IMG/VR virus record: IMGVR_UViG_3300043567_000641
Coordinates: 1-42,570 of that record
Reading direction: 5' to 3' (one strand)
Length of the DNA: 42,570 nucleotides
From: a virus
A program made the position numbers and the translations under genes. The notes beneath the pieces were generated by a model. That model had not been told where the DNA came from, made no database searches, and was given only the letters and a program-made list of their open reading frames with translations. Below are positions 24,201-32,259 of this stretch, piece by piece. Within the stretch, counting starts at the first letter, position 1, and every line of letters starts with the position of its first letter.

Positions 24201-24954
24201 GACTTACAGTTCTGTCGGCGGTTGGGTTAACAACGGTGAGTACTGTTTCAAACTCATCTGTTGTTGCACCTTCAAATGTAATAAAATGTGGCTCTGGAAG
24301 ATAGATACCATGAATTCTTGGAGTTCCACCAGTAGCCGTGATTTCTGGTCCATTGATGGTTGGCGTAGTAAGTGTTTTGTTGGAAAGAGTTTGAGTTGTA
24401 TCTGTACCAACAAGGGTTGTCGTTGCGTCAGGCAGGGTAATAGTTCTGTCTGCAGTTGGGTCGGCTACAGAGAGAGTAGTTTCAAACTCGTCAGCAGTTG
24501 TGCCTTCAAAAGTAATGTTTCCATTTAGGTTCAGTCCAGCAAATGTTGGAGTTGTATTTGTTGCTACAGATTGACCAATTGCAATTGTTGGCGTGGAGCT
24601 TTCACCGCTATTGTTTGTGAGTGTTACACCTGTTCCAGCGATAAGACTTTCAACAAATGAGCCTGCTGTATCAGTTCCAAGGTTGACTGCATCGTTAACC
24701 CATGCTGTGCCGTTCCAACGAAGGAAGTCACCATTTGCTGCAGACGTAATAGTTACATCTAAAAGATCATTTAGGTTTGATCCCGACAAGTTTCCATTGA
24801 AGTAAGAAAGCGATGTCCACGCAGTGGTGCCGTCACCAATCTTGAACTTATTGGTGTCTGTTTCATACCCAATTTCACCGGCAAACAATACTGTGTTTGC
24901 AGACGTCCATTGAGATGCTGTAGCCCTCTTTAGTTGAATTCTTGCTCCAGCCAT
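21220..24954 (-). CDS. Large tail fibre protein
   Basis: A 1244-aa fibre. The N-terminus (IQLKRATASQWTSAN, GEIGYETDTNKFKIGDG) is the short attachment module found on many phage fibres. The shaft holds repeated TDTTQTLSNKTLTTPTI and FETTLSVADPTADRTITLP units and two copies of a globular module of about 200 residues (AATKxYVD… DRVLIKxQ… NGIY/VTAxGSVSAP… IGTDDI), also seen once in the 25465-26949 fibre. The C-terminus (YTLVLADKNKLVEM… TLTVPPNSSVAFPVG… LIKRATDTWVAVGDL) is a widespread fibre tip. No chaperone is adjacent. A perfect 182-base internal duplication lies at 22535-22716 and 22997-23178. Confidence 0.9.
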   Translation of the reverse strand: MAGARIQLKRATASQWTSANTVLFAGEIGYETDTNKFKIGDGTTAWTSLSYFNGNLSGSNLNDLLDVTITSAANGDFLRWNGTAWVNDAVNLGTDTAGSFVESLIAGTGVTLTNNSGESSTPTIAIGQSVATNTTPTFAGLNLNGNITFEGTTADEFETTLSVADPTADRTITLPDATTTLVGTDTTQTLSNKTLTTPTINGPEITATGGTPRIHGIYLPEPHFITFEGATTDEFETVLTVVNPTADRTVSLPDASGTLAISGTIALGTDTTGNYVNDVTAGTGVTVTHTPGEGSSPTVAIGQSVATSASPTFANVTISSAPTDVNHAATKAYVDFHAAGIVWHDAVKLGTAAVLPGTPTYDNGTSGVGATLTAASNARLVIDGANATTNDRVLIKDQADAKQNGVYVVTAQGSVSAPYVLTRAADFDASPSFEHIGASGDAVYVTAGSSSANQGFITLSTGTGTNGTYVIGTDDITFGQFTGTATFTAGAGLATTGNVVNVQTANAARIVVNSDDIDLATVTRTNTSGSAGKSFVQSFTTDSYGRVTGAVTADTAITLGTDTSGSYVESLTAGTGITLSNNSGEGASPTVAVTANTYDAYGAAATAQTNAESTASGYVSTHAALTTTHGVSGAIVGTSDAQTLTNKTLTSPNVDGSGVIFEGTTANDFETTVTVVDPTADRTITLPDATGTVALTSDITSAVDAITTTAIEEGTNQYFTDERAQDAVGNAVGTGLTYTDSTGAISVTANTYDAYGAAATAQTNAESTASGYVSTHAALTTTHGVSGAIVGTSDAQTLTNKTLTSPNINENVALTATATELNILDGATLSTTELNYVDGVTSAIQTQIDTKAPTASPTFTGTVTLAADPGSALQAATKQYVDNVVSGVNFHESVVAATTGNLAGTYNNGTSGVGATITKATNGSIGTIDGATVIVGSRILLKSQTDPKENGIYTVTAVGSVSAPWVVTRATDADNNPSGEMENGDFCFVTGGSTNSGYGYINNSTASPIVIGTDDITYAVFNAAQVVTGGAGLAFDGNILNVGTASTDRIVVNADNIDLASGVATIGTYKSVTVDTYGRVTAGTNPTTLSGYGITDAAPINNASFTGTFSAPSGTITSTMIADATIVDADISTTAAIDLGKLADISTNAQTASYTLVLADKNKLVEMSVASGNTLTVPPNSSVAFPVGSQIRVLQTNTGQCTLTAGAGVTINGTPGLKLRTQWASATLIKRATDTWVAVGDLSA
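22535..22716. repeat. 182-base perfect direct repeat, copy A
   Basis: Identical to 22997-23178 (offset 462). Within the fibre gene it encodes VTANTYDAYGAAATAQTNAE through TLTNKTLTSPN. The perfect identity, with divergent flanks, points to recent duplication or gene conversion inside the fibre. Confidence 0.93.
22997..23178. repeat. 182-base perfect direct repeat, copy B
   Basis: Second copy of the 22535-22716 repeat. The 462-base offset is a multiple of three, so recombination between the copies would delete or add 154 residues in frame and change shaft length without breaking the protein. Confidence 0.93.
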
Positions 24955-25406
24955 TACAATTCTCCTCCGTCAAATGACGCGAATGCGTAGTTAGTTACTT
25001 CTGCTTCTTGGATATCATTCAATTGATTTCCACCGTCTAAATCTCCAGTAACAGAGCCACCGCCACTTACTAGCTGCCAAGCATCGTCTGAGCGGAAATA
25101 GAATATGTTGTTGGTGGTGTCAATTGCAATTGCACCGTTTGGCAGCGCTTGTGTAGGCGCACCATCTGTTACTAATGTGACAATACCCTGCAGTGCCTTA
25201 AAGACATCATCAGTTACTAATGTGTCACTTCCACTTCTATATAAAGTGGTGTCTCCAGTTGCTGTTCCGGATGACCATGTAATCCTGCCGCCTGCATCAA
25301 TGCGTACTCGTGGATACGAATCTGTGCCAACGCGGGCAGAGACAGCTTCATCACCGGGGTTAGCAAATTCGGTTCCGCGTAGCGGAGTTCCAACAAATCT
25401 TGTCAT
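24954..25406 (-). CDS. Small fibre-associated protein
   Basis: A 150-aa protein starting MTRFVGTPLRGTEFANPGD. It has beta-rich, Ser/Thr/Gly/Asp-rich composition and the units YPRVRIDAGGRITWSSGT and NGAIAIDTTNNIFYFRSDDAWQLV, the latter matching the fibre attachment pattern also seen near the N-termini of the two large fibres. It may be an adaptor or a short fibre segment. ATG 25406 with GAGG upstream is preferred; an in-frame GTG at 25445 lies inside a hairpin. Stop and next ATG share base 24954. Confidence 0.7.
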   Translation of the reverse strand: MTRFVGTPLRGTEFANPGDEAVSARVGTDSYPRVRIDAGGRITWSSGTATGDTTLYRSGSDTLVTDDVFKALQGIVTLVTDGAPTQALPNGAIAIDTTNNIFYFRSDDAWQLVSGGGSVTGDLDGGNQLNDIQEAEVTNYAFASFDGGEL

Positions 25407-25441
25407 TGATACAGCCTCAACTGTTTCTTTCTTTATAGTTC

Positions 25442-25457
25442 GCACCCCTCGGGGTGC
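25442..25457. other. GC-rich hairpin between fibre genes
   Basis: GCACCCC (25442-25448) and GGGGTGC (25451-25457) form a perfect 7-base stem in an otherwise AT-rich junction, 8 bases after the upstream fibre stop on the minus strand. No T-run follows, so it may slow transcription, stabilise or process the mRNA rather than terminate it. Confidence 0.5.
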
Positions 25458-25464
25458 TATGAAT

Positions 25465-26949
25465 TTAACCTATCACAACAACAGTGTACGCGCTCGCTGA
25501 CGGTGCAACTGAGAATGCAACTGTAACTGTATTAGCATCAGTACGAACAACGTCTGTAATGACTGTGTCGTAGCTGCTTGAGTCGTACACTTGAACCATT
25601 ACTTCGCGTGTGTTGAACGCGTGAACAAGCGTAAATGAAGTATCTACTCCGTTGCCGACAGCCTTTGTAACTTTGCGCGCAAGTGCTGGTGTGCTTACTC
25701 CAGCTCCTTGAGTTCCGCCTGCTGCTAAGTTTGTTCTAGCACCAGACTCAGTGCTTGCGTTTGTGCCGCCACGCGAGACTGGCAATTGATTAGTTGTTGC
25801 AGCGGACTGCGCAAGATCTAACGCACCAAACGCGGGAACTCCGCCAGAGCCAGCCTGAAGAACTTGATACTGCGTACCAGCGGCTGTTACATCAAGAGCG
25901 CTTGTGCCGTTACCGTAGACAACGCCATTGTCGGTAAAGCTTTCAACACCAGTACCACCAGCAGTAACCGCTACAGTTGTGGCGTCCCACGTACCAGTGG
26001 TGATTGTTCCGAGGGTTGTGATTGAAGACTGACCAACGTAAGTTGATGCAATGTCAATCGCGTCTGCGGTAATAGCTGTTCTGTCAGCTGTGACATTGAC
26101 ATTTACTGTTGTGCCGCTTTTTGAAAGTCCGTCACCCGCTTCAAATGAGCCAGCACCGGAAAACTGTGTCCAAGTAATACCTGTCGTACCGACGGTGATT
26201 GTGCCATTGGTTGAAACGACAAAACCAGAGTCAAAGTTAACGGTTCCTTCTTCTACGAAGGTGAAGGTTCCACTTGTAAGTTCGCCAGTATCGGCGGTTC
26301 CGTTTGCGTCAGATGAACGAGCACCCGCACCAGTAGCGGTGACCACATAGATGCCGTTTTCAGAAGCTGTTCCTTGGTTCTTAACAAGAACACGGTCACC
26401 AGTAACAAGCGTTACACCGTCAATGACGTCGCCGTTATTAAGATCGGTTGAAATGTTAATCGCGGCAGTGGTGGCTGCTCTTACTGAAGCCTTGACATCA
26501 AGACCTTGGCGAGCTGCGTCTACATAGCCTTTGGTTGCAATATGTGCAGCATCTGTAGGCGTAGCAACTTTTGCATTGCCTTGGGCGTCTCTTTTAACCA
26601 ACTTAGACGCAGTCGCATCAGCAGTGGCGTCTGTAAGCATGTTCCACATCGCCGCTGGGAGTAGACCAGCAGAGTCAGTGTCTGCAACATTAAGAGTGAG
26701 GGTTACAGCGCCGTTTGACTCTGAAACAGTAAGAGCTTCAGCAATACCAGGACCACCGCCAGATGAAATGCTATTTACGACTTTGCGCCATGCGCCATTG
26801 CCGTACACCAGGATAGAATCCGTGGTGCTGTTGTAGATCATTCGACCTTCGAAGTTGCCCGACTCAGGGTTCGACGACAGCACCTCAAATGTTGCATTGA
26901 GAAGTTGATTTTGATTAAGATCTAAGTTTGTAACAAATTTTTGTGCCAC
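25465..26949 (-). CDS. Tail fibre protein
   Basis: A 494-aa fibre. The N-terminus KFVTNLDLNQNQLLNATFE and MIYNSTTDSILVYGNGAWRKV is a common phage-fibre base module. The middle has the AAHIATKGYVDAARQGLDVKA… GDRVLVKNQGTASENGIYVVTATG module shared with the large fibre. Later come GGTGVESFTDNGVVYGN and SRGGTNAST segments, familiar from T4-type and cyanophage fibres. The last 80 residues (TFSLVHAFNTREVMVQVYDSSS-type strand pattern) form a small beta domain that recurs at the C-terminus of the 26979-27722 protein, probably the receptor-facing end. Confidence 0.88.
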   Translation of the reverse strand: MAQKFVTNLDLNQNQLLNATFEVLSSNPESGNFEGRMIYNSTTDSILVYGNGAWRKVVNSISSGGGPGIAEALTVSESNGAVTLTLNVADTDSAGLLPAAMWNMLTDATADATASKLVKRDAQGNAKVATPTDAAHIATKGYVDAARQGLDVKASVRAATTAAINISTDLNNGDVIDGVTLVTGDRVLVKNQGTASENGIYVVTATGAGARSSDANGTADTGELTSGTFTFVEEGTVNFDSGFVVSTNGTITVGTTGITWTQFSGAGSFEAGDGLSKSGTTVNVNVTADRTAITADAIDIASTYVGQSSITTLGTITTGTWDATTVAVTAGGTGVESFTDNGVVYGNGTSALDVTAAGTQYQVLQAGSGGVPAFGALDLAQSAATTNQLPVSRGGTNASTESGARTNLAAGGTQGAGVSTPALARKVTKAVGNGVDTSFTLVHAFNTREVMVQVYDSSSYDTVITDVVRTDANTVTVAFSVAPSASAYTVVVIG

Positions 26950-26978
26950 GGGGAGCGACTCCTTATTGTCTATTCAAG

Positions 26979-27722
26979 TTACGTAAGGTACGCGTATCCT
27001 GAAAATGGAGTAGTAAACAAAACTGTCACTACTGTATTGCTATCATACCTTACTTCTCCGACCACGACAGTCCCAGAAGAATCTACAACTGACACAGAAG
27101 GCCTGCCGCCCAAGACATGTGTGACTGTCCACGTCGCAGATGCTGAAGCTTGAGTGTGCACGTGCCTTTGTGTTGAGCCAGCGGTAAAGAACGGAACACC
27201 AGGCCACTCGCCAGCAGCCTTTGGCCCATAGTAATAGCCAGTATCTGTATCGATATAGATGTCACCGTCAAAACCGTCAGTGTACACTGGCAGTCCGGCG
27301 CCGGTAATAGTCCCCGGTCCACGTGGGCCAATCGGGCCTTGAACTGTGTCTGGAGCGCCGATCCCTTGAGTAAACGTAGATGTAGACGTACTAATGTCGT
27401 TTATAATGTCAACATTTGATCCATCTCCATATGGAAGAATTGCTTTGAATCTCTGCGGCTTTACTCCAAATAAGCGAACGTTGACTTCGTATGTCCAAGA
27501 TTTTGGAGTAAGAAGATCGTTATCAGTTGTTGGAAGATCTACTTCAAAGTACCCAGCGTTGCTTAGCGTAGCGACGATAGCGTCTTCTATAATTACAGCA
27601 TCGTCAGTGTCGAGGATTCTTGATGACGGAGTAAAAGTCACTCTACCTTGAGCGCCTGTTCCCGCTGCAGTTAAGTATGTGCCGTAGACTGTGCGTGTGA
27701 CAACATCATTAGGCCAGGGCAC
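26979..27722 (-). CDS. Tail fibre/adaptor protein with collagen-like stretch
   Basis: A 247-aa protein. It begins PWPNDVVTRTVYGTYLTAAG with a beta-sandwich-like domain (residues about 8-110: GRVTFTPSSRIL, FEVDLPTTD, WTYEVNVRLFG), then a short collagen-like QGPIGPRGPG and a GLPVYTDGFDGDIYIDTDTGYYYGPKAAGEW module. It ends in a beta domain (WTVTHVLGGRPSVSVVDSSG) like that of the next fibre. GTG 27722 follows GGAGAAG at good spacing and is preferred to TTG 27740. Collagen-like GPx repeats are natural proline-hydroxylation targets in eukaryotes. This is the first gene of the fibre-oxygenase run. Confidence 0.82.
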   Translation of the reverse strand: MPWPNDVVTRTVYGTYLTAAGTGAQGRVTFTPSSRILDTDDAVIIEDAIVATLSNAGYFEVDLPTTDNDLLTPKSWTYEVNVRLFGVKPQRFKAILPYGDGSNVDIINDISTSTSTFTQGIGAPDTVQGPIGPRGPGTITGAGLPVYTDGFDGDIYIDTDTGYYYGPKAAGEWPGVPFFTAGSTQRHVHTQASASATWTVTHVLGGRPSVSVVDSSGTVVVGEVRYDSNTVVTVLFTTPFSGYAYLT

Positions 27723-27746
27723 GTCTTCTCCAATCGACAATTCTAA

Positions 27747-28142
27747 CTAAACTGTATCAAGTCCTGGGTCGATGACTTTTTTGTCTTCATTAGCGCCAAA
27801 TCCTATTGGATTTTTCTTTTTTTCTTCTTCAGATTCAATGTCATAGATAGCTTGCGCATCTGGTTCACTGTAAGCCCCCAGAGCTGCATAAGCTGCAGCG
27901 CTTGTCCAATATTCTTCTGAATCTACTAAAGTAGTTGCTCGCACTAGATCATATGCCGACAAAAGTGCTGCAACCTCAGATGGCGGAATTACGTCATCAA
28001 GATCAAGAATGCCGCTCCAAACAACTCCCACGCGAGTAAGTTCTTCAGTGCTACGTTCTTCCATGCGCTGAGTGACAATGCTTTCAGCATTTCTTAAGAT
28101 GCGCTTTCTAGCGTCCTTAACTTGACGACGTTGTCTCACCAT
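27747..28142 (-). CDS. DUF6378-like / MazG-like helical protein
   Basis: A 131-aa protein with a basic N-terminus (VRQRRQVKDARKRILRNAES) and a core VVWSGILDLDDVIPPSEVAALLSAYDLVRATTL, then WTSAAAYAALGAY. The core repeats the helix order of the DUF6378-like protein at 4051-4347 (WSVILG, DVAMLMVGLKVAR, VDIAGYAACG). The C-terminus is acidic then Lys-rich. Biochemical role unknown; relatedness is judged by pattern. No clear ribosome-binding site is seen before ATG 28142. Confidence 0.6.
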   Translation of the reverse strand: MVRQRRQVKDARKRILRNAESIVTQRMEERSTEELTRVGVVWSGILDLDDVIPPSEVAALLSAYDLVRATTLVDSEEYWTSAAAYAALGAYSEPDAQAIYDIESEEEKKKNPIGFGANEDKKVIDPGLDTV

Positions 28143-28171
28143 TAAAAAATACTACGCTACAAAGAAATTTC

Positions 28172-29170
28172 TTAATCCAGCCAGATTGTGTATTCTGCTG
28201 TGATTCTACCTTTGACTGGGTCAATGAAATGCAATCGCTGAGACGGCTTACCGACAGCGGCAATAACTTCTCGAGCGTACTCATTATGTGATTCTGGTGA
28301 ACCTGTGATGAACACGCGGCCAGCATTTGCCATAGTCATTGTAGTCGGCGTGTGGAAGTGACCCATGTACACATCTTGGAACGGCTCAACGACGCCAGTT
28401 GCCCACGCATTAGCTTTGCGAAGAATACCTGTCATGCCTCGACACTCATCGCCATGCACGAGCATAGCTTTATAATTGCCAATTGTCACCATTTGATACC
28501 AGTCAGGCGACATTTGCCAAGTGACATTTTTAAGATCCTTCGTGCGATCTTGCGCAATGCGGTAGCTGATTGCGTCAATATTGTCGTTGGCCGGCATTTC
28601 GCCTTTACGACCGAGACGGCCGTGGTTGCCATATTCACAGACAACATTGACTTTTTCAAAGAATGCCGCAAGTGTTCTAATCATTGTCTCTTCGATTCGA
28701 ACGGTCTCAAATAGTTGTTCGAAAAGATGAGCTTCAACTTCCCAGGCTTGCCCTGGAAAAATCGTAATGCCTTCAACCATGTCTCCACCGAACATAACTG
28801 TGCATTCACGGACTGGGTGGTGCGTACGCTGAAGTGTCGTGAGCTCAATCACTTTGGCTGTGAGCTGCTCTATTCGATCTGAACATTTTTGGATGCTATA
28901 AGTAGTACTTAATTTTCCAGTCTGCCAATCCGTAGCATGAACCAGCGCTACTTCTGGTTTAGTTTTTCTTGCGTCCTTGGGCTGTGCCGGCACTTTAGCG
29001 GCTTTTCCAGTCCCGCAAGCAAGAGCAGACTCTTTTGCGGCGCGAAAAACGGCTTCGATCATGTCTTCGCTTTTTCGCTTTGCTTTATACGTGGCTTGCT
29101 GTGACAGCTTCAGCGCTCTACGCAGCTCAGCTAATTCGTCTTCTTTGCGGAGGTCGTCAGCTAAGCTCAT
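28172..29170 (-). CDS. Calcineurin-like metallophosphoesterase
   Basis: A 332-aa protein. A helical N-terminal region of about 70 residues (LRKEDELAELRRALKLSQQ, coiled-coil-like) precedes the metal-binding motifs in order: HATDWQTGK, MFGGDMVEG, CEYGNHGR, VHGDECRG and GHFHTP. The family includes nucleases (SbcD/Mre11), phosphatases and nucleotide hydrolases. A DNA-processing role fits its position beside the replication gene, but no partner ATPase is adjacent. ATG 29170 is preferred to GTG 29194; it overlaps the HTH-like gene by 14 bases. Confidence 0.82.
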   Translation of the reverse strand: MSLADDLRKEDELAELRRALKLSQQATYKAKRKSEDMIEAVFRAAKESALACGTGKAAKVPAQPKDARKTKPEVALVHATDWQTGKLSTTYSIQKCSDRIEQLTAKVIELTTLQRTHHPVRECTVMFGGDMVEGITIFPGQAWEVEAHLFEQLFETVRIEETMIRTLAAFFEKVNVVCEYGNHGRLGRKGEMPANDNIDAISYRIAQDRTKDLKNVTWQMSPDWYQMVTIGNYKAMLVHGDECRGMTGILRKANAWATGVVEPFQDVYMGHFHTPTTMTMANAGRVFITGSPESHNEYAREVIAAVGKPSQRLHFIDPVKGRITAEYTIWLD

Positions 29171-29405
29171 TGATCTTCGTCGCCAATTCTCCACGGCGGT
29201 ACCGTGATATTACGTTTACTGCTAATTTGTGCCCGCGCTTCGCCATTGCTTTAGAAATGTTTGATGCAGGGATCGCGTGATCGTCTAATGCTTTAATAAA
29301 GTCTTCTCGATCTGCTTTTGGCAGCTCGTCATAGATCTCTTGAATTCTTGATCTATTTCCTGCTTTAGATTTTTCTTGGATAATTTCCTCAAAAAGCTTT
29401 CCCAT
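29157..29405 (-). CDS. Small HTH-like DNA-binding protein
   Basis: An 82-aa basic protein. The middle (EDFIKALDDHAIPASNISKAMAKRGHKLAVNVISRYRRGEL) reads like a helix-turn-helix: a short helix, a turn at IPASNISKAM, and a recognition-type helix ending SRYRRG. It has an excellent ribosome-binding site (GGAGGAC). It starts at the edge of the divergent control region shared with the primase-helicase gene, which holds repeated TATCACGT-type sites, so autoregulation or a switch role is plausible. Known regulator families were not matched with certainty. Confidence 0.6.
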   Translation of the reverse strand: MGKLFEEIIQEKSKAGNRSRIQEIYDELPKADREDFIKALDDHAIPASNISKAMAKRGHKLAVNVISRYRRGELATKINELS

Positions 29406-29629
29406 ACTTGTCCTCCCGTGTGCAGTTGTCGTTTTATGTACAGTATCACGTACTAGACTACGAACAGTATCATGTCAGTACGTTTACTAATGCAACATAC
29501 GTGATACCATGTTCACCTAAACAACAGTCGAAAAGAAAAAAACGCCGTGGTCAATTCACCCTCAATACCCGTCCATCGGATTATAGTCTGGTCCCCCGGT
29601 CTATTCACAGATAGGTAAGAACTCGGTAC
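29406..29629. promoter_or_regulatory. Divergent control region with repeated operator-like sites
   Basis: This 224-base gap separates the minus-strand HTH-like gene from the plus-strand primase-helicase. GTATCACGTA at 29443-29452 is repeated in exact reverse complement as TACGTGATAC at 29498-29507. A third related site, ACAGTATCATGT, lies at 29464-29475, sharing ACAGTATCA with 29440-29448. Three spaced copies of one sequence between divergent genes look like operators, most simply for the adjacent HTH-like protein. The rest (29520-29629) contains A-rich sequence but no convincing gene. Confidence 0.55.
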
Positions 29630-32257
29630 ATGACAGCTTGGGACTCAGCAACAGGAAGACTAGGACCGGCGGCAGAATGGTATGCCGCTAGCGGATGGAA
29701 AGTACTTCCATGCTATGGAATTGTCGATGGGCGATGCACATGCGGCGGAACGCACGCGGAACCCAAGGACGTTGGAAAACATCCGTCGATCGCTGAATGG
29801 AACAACCAAGCGTCAAGTGAAGTAACTACTGTCGGCGGCTGGTGGAGAGAATCTGCTGAGCTAAACGTAAGCGTTTTTTGTCGTCCTAGCGGGTTCTTTG
29901 TAATTGACATTGATCCTCGTTCCGGCGGGCCTGATTCGTTTGAAAAGTTTGAGTCACTTGTCGAAGGTGCGTTGCCTCCAACTGTTGAGGCAATTACTGG
30001 TGAGTATTCAATGGGCGGTCGTAAAATTCGAGGCCGTCACCTATTCTATAAGTGTGACGAGTCTGAGCAGCTTGTCGGTAACCTTAAAAAATCTGGTCTT
30101 CCCGGTGTCGACATCAAGCATAACGGGTATGTTCTCATCACACCATCACGACACTTTTCTGGTGTCTGTTATGAATGGGTCGAAGGTAAAGCACCCTGGG
30201 AAATCGAAATGGCCGAAGCGCCAGAAGAGCTTCTTGCTGCGCTACGCAAGCGAGGAAAACGCTCAGAGACAGTACTCGGCGATAGCGACTGGAGCTTTAT
30301 CGGCGACATGGACTGGGCTGGCGAGCGTGTCGATGTCGATCGTCTTCTTCAGGAAGGAATTGAAGAAGGCTCACGCGCTGTTGATATTTATTCGATGGCG
30401 TGCGCGCTAGCTAACAAGTTTCCAGTAAACACTGAAGCAGGACGACTTGCAGTTGAGACGATGATGATCCGTTTCAATGCTGAAAAAGTTCGTCCGCCGT
30501 TGGAGCTTGAAGGCCCCGGTGGTTTGCTAATGCATGTTCGTCGTGCTATTCAGTTTGTAGTTGATAATCCTAAGACAGAAAGAATCTGGCCGGGGCTTCA
30601 AGAATGGGCAAATAAGTCGCAGGAAGAAAGTCGTTCGCTGCTTCAAAAAGCAAAAGAAAGCGCAAACGCAAATAACACTAGTGCAAGCAGTGAACGTCGT
30701 CCGACTGAGCAGCTAAGCGGAACGATTGGTGGAAGCGTCATACGTTCGATTGAAGACGGTGACTCAATTGCAAAAGCTAGTAAGCTTACAAATATCGACG
30801 TGCCGCTCGATCCCGATGCATTGAGCGAAGACGAAGGTGGTGAGCCCGGTAAACGATCGCTCACTGACGTAGGAAACGGTCGTCGTCTTGTTGACTCATT
30901 TGGCCCTGCGATCAGATACACACCTGGACTTGGTTGGTTTCATTGGGACGGCACGTACTGGAAACCAGATGTTGAGAGCCTTGAAACACGGGAACTTTCG
31001 AAAAAGCTTGCGCCAATCGTTGCCAGTGAAGTTGTGCATTACCTCGACGATGCAGATAAGCAGTCAGAAGTTATTCGTTGGGCACAGCAAGCAAAATCAA
31101 ATGCGCGAATCGGCGGAGCAATTGAAAGTGCAACATCTGATCCTCGCATAATGCTTGGTGTAGATTCTTGGGATAGCGACGAAACATTACTCGGATGTCT
31201 CAATGGAGTCATCGATCTACGCACAGGAGAATTACTACGTGGACGTCCAGACCTTTATATTACTCGTAGGGCTCCTGTTGCTTATAATCCAGGAATTCGC
31301 AATGTCCGCTGGGAGCAATTTATTGACTTCGCTACCGGCGGCGATAAAGAATTGCAAGAGTGGCTGCAAAAAGCTGCTGGGTATTCGCTAACAGGCCTTC
31401 GTACATATGACGTTATGTTCCTCGTCTATGGCCCTCCTGGGTCCGGTAAGAACACCATGGTTGAGGCTTTGGTTAAGGCGATGGGCACGTCTCAATACGC
31501 GTGGCCACTTGACTCAAGTATCCTTGCTCAAGGCGATGGTCAAGCGCACGGTTCCGATCTTTATCACTGGGCTGAGCTTCGTGGACGTCGTATGGTGTGG
31601 GTTGACGAATTGCCAGAGTCTGAGCGTCTTAAAGAAAACTCAGTAAAGAAACTTACTGGTTCTTCTGAAATCTCAGCACGCTCACCTGGTGAAAAACCGT
31701 TTACATTCCAGTCTCGTGCTAAGCTTTGGGTAACAACAAACCACAGACCGATCATTAACGATGACGCTATGTGGCGGCGTATTCGCCCAGTACCACTCAC
31801 GCACATTCCAGAAAACCCTGATCCCGATCTCAAACACTACATCTTTGATCCTGAAGGCGCACTCCCTGCTGTCTTGTCGTGGGCTGTCGAAGGCGCGATC
31901 AAGCTTCTTGGTTCAAGTGCGCGTGATGCACTTGGCTGGTGCTCCGCAGTTTCTGAAGCTGCAGAGATCTATCGCAAGAACGAAGATCGTATTGGTTTTT
32001 TCTTGACTGAAGAAACTAAAGAAACTGAAGGTGCAACCATTCCGATCAAATCGCTATACGCTGTGTACCGCGTGTGGTCTGAAGAACGTGGTGAGCGTCC
32101 AATGACGCAAATTGCGTTTCAGCGCAAGATGATGGATCGCGGTATGAGCATCAATGGTCACGGTTCTCGCGCAGAGATTCAAGGATATATGTTAATGCCT
32201 CGCGCTGTTTCATCTGGCGATGTTGACTGGGGCATCGCCACTAGATTTGCACGATAA
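29630..32257 (+). CDS. Primase-polymerase (Prim-Pol) fused to D5/P4-type SF3 helicase
   Basis: An 875-aa replication protein. Residues about 10-210 form a bifunctional primase-polymerase domain, with FFVIDIDPRSGG (D93, D95) as the metal-binding pair and a preceding C-x-C…KHP stretch. A linker with low-complexity Ser/Glu sequence follows. The C-terminal half is a D5-N/SF3 helicase: Walker A GPPGSGKNT at about 599-607, Walker B MVWVDELPES at about 653, sensor WVTTNHRP near 700 and an arginine-finger region MWRRIRPVPL. It would unwind the phage origin and prime synthesis. No separate polymerase is in the window. Confidence 0.93.
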   Translation: MTAWDSATGRLGPAAEWYAASGWKVLPCYGIVDGRCTCGGTHAEPKDVGKHPSIAEWNNQASSEVTTVGGWWRESAELNVSVFCRPSGFFVIDIDPRSGGPDSFEKFESLVEGALPPTVEAITGEYSMGGRKIRGRHLFYKCDESEQLVGNLKKSGLPGVDIKHNGYVLITPSRHFSGVCYEWVEGKAPWEIEMAEAPEELLAALRKRGKRSETVLGDSDWSFIGDMDWAGERVDVDRLLQEGIEEGSRAVDIYSMACALANKFPVNTEAGRLAVETMMIRFNAEKVRPPLELEGPGGLLMHVRRAIQFVVDNPKTERIWPGLQEWANKSQEESRSLLQKAKESANANNTSASSERRPTEQLSGTIGGSVIRSIEDGDSIAKASKLTNIDVPLDPDALSEDEGGEPGKRSLTDVGNGRRLVDSFGPAIRYTPGLGWFHWDGTYWKPDVESLETRELSKKLAPIVASEVVHYLDDADKQSEVIRWAQQAKSNARIGGAIESATSDPRIMLGVDSWDSDETLLGCLNGVIDLRTGELLRGRPDLYITRRAPVAYNPGIRNVRWEQFIDFATGGDKELQEWLQKAAGYSLTGLRTYDVMFLVYGPPGSGKNTMVEALVKAMGTSQYAWPLDSSILAQGDGQAHGSDLYHWAELRGRRMVWVDELPESERLKENSVKKLTGSSEISARSPGEKPFTFQSRAKLWVTTNHRPIINDDAMWRRIRPVPLTHIPENPDPDLKHYIFDPEGALPAVLSWAVEGAIKLLGSSARDALGWCSAVSEAAEIYRKNEDRIGFFLTEETKETEGATIPIKSLYAVYRVWSEERGERPMTQIAFQRKMMDRGMSINGHGSRAEIQGYMLMPRAVSSGDVDWGIATRFAR

Positions 32258-32259
32258 AC

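Noticed and set aside
29408-29614. 68-aa plus-strand ORF before the primase gene
   Set aside because: It covers the repeated operator-like sites, starts opposite the HTH-like gene's ribosome-binding site and has no recognisable pattern.
29904-30410. 168-aa frame within the primase-helicase gene
   Set aside because: It overlaps fully with a strongly supported Prim-Pol domain and has no motif of its own.
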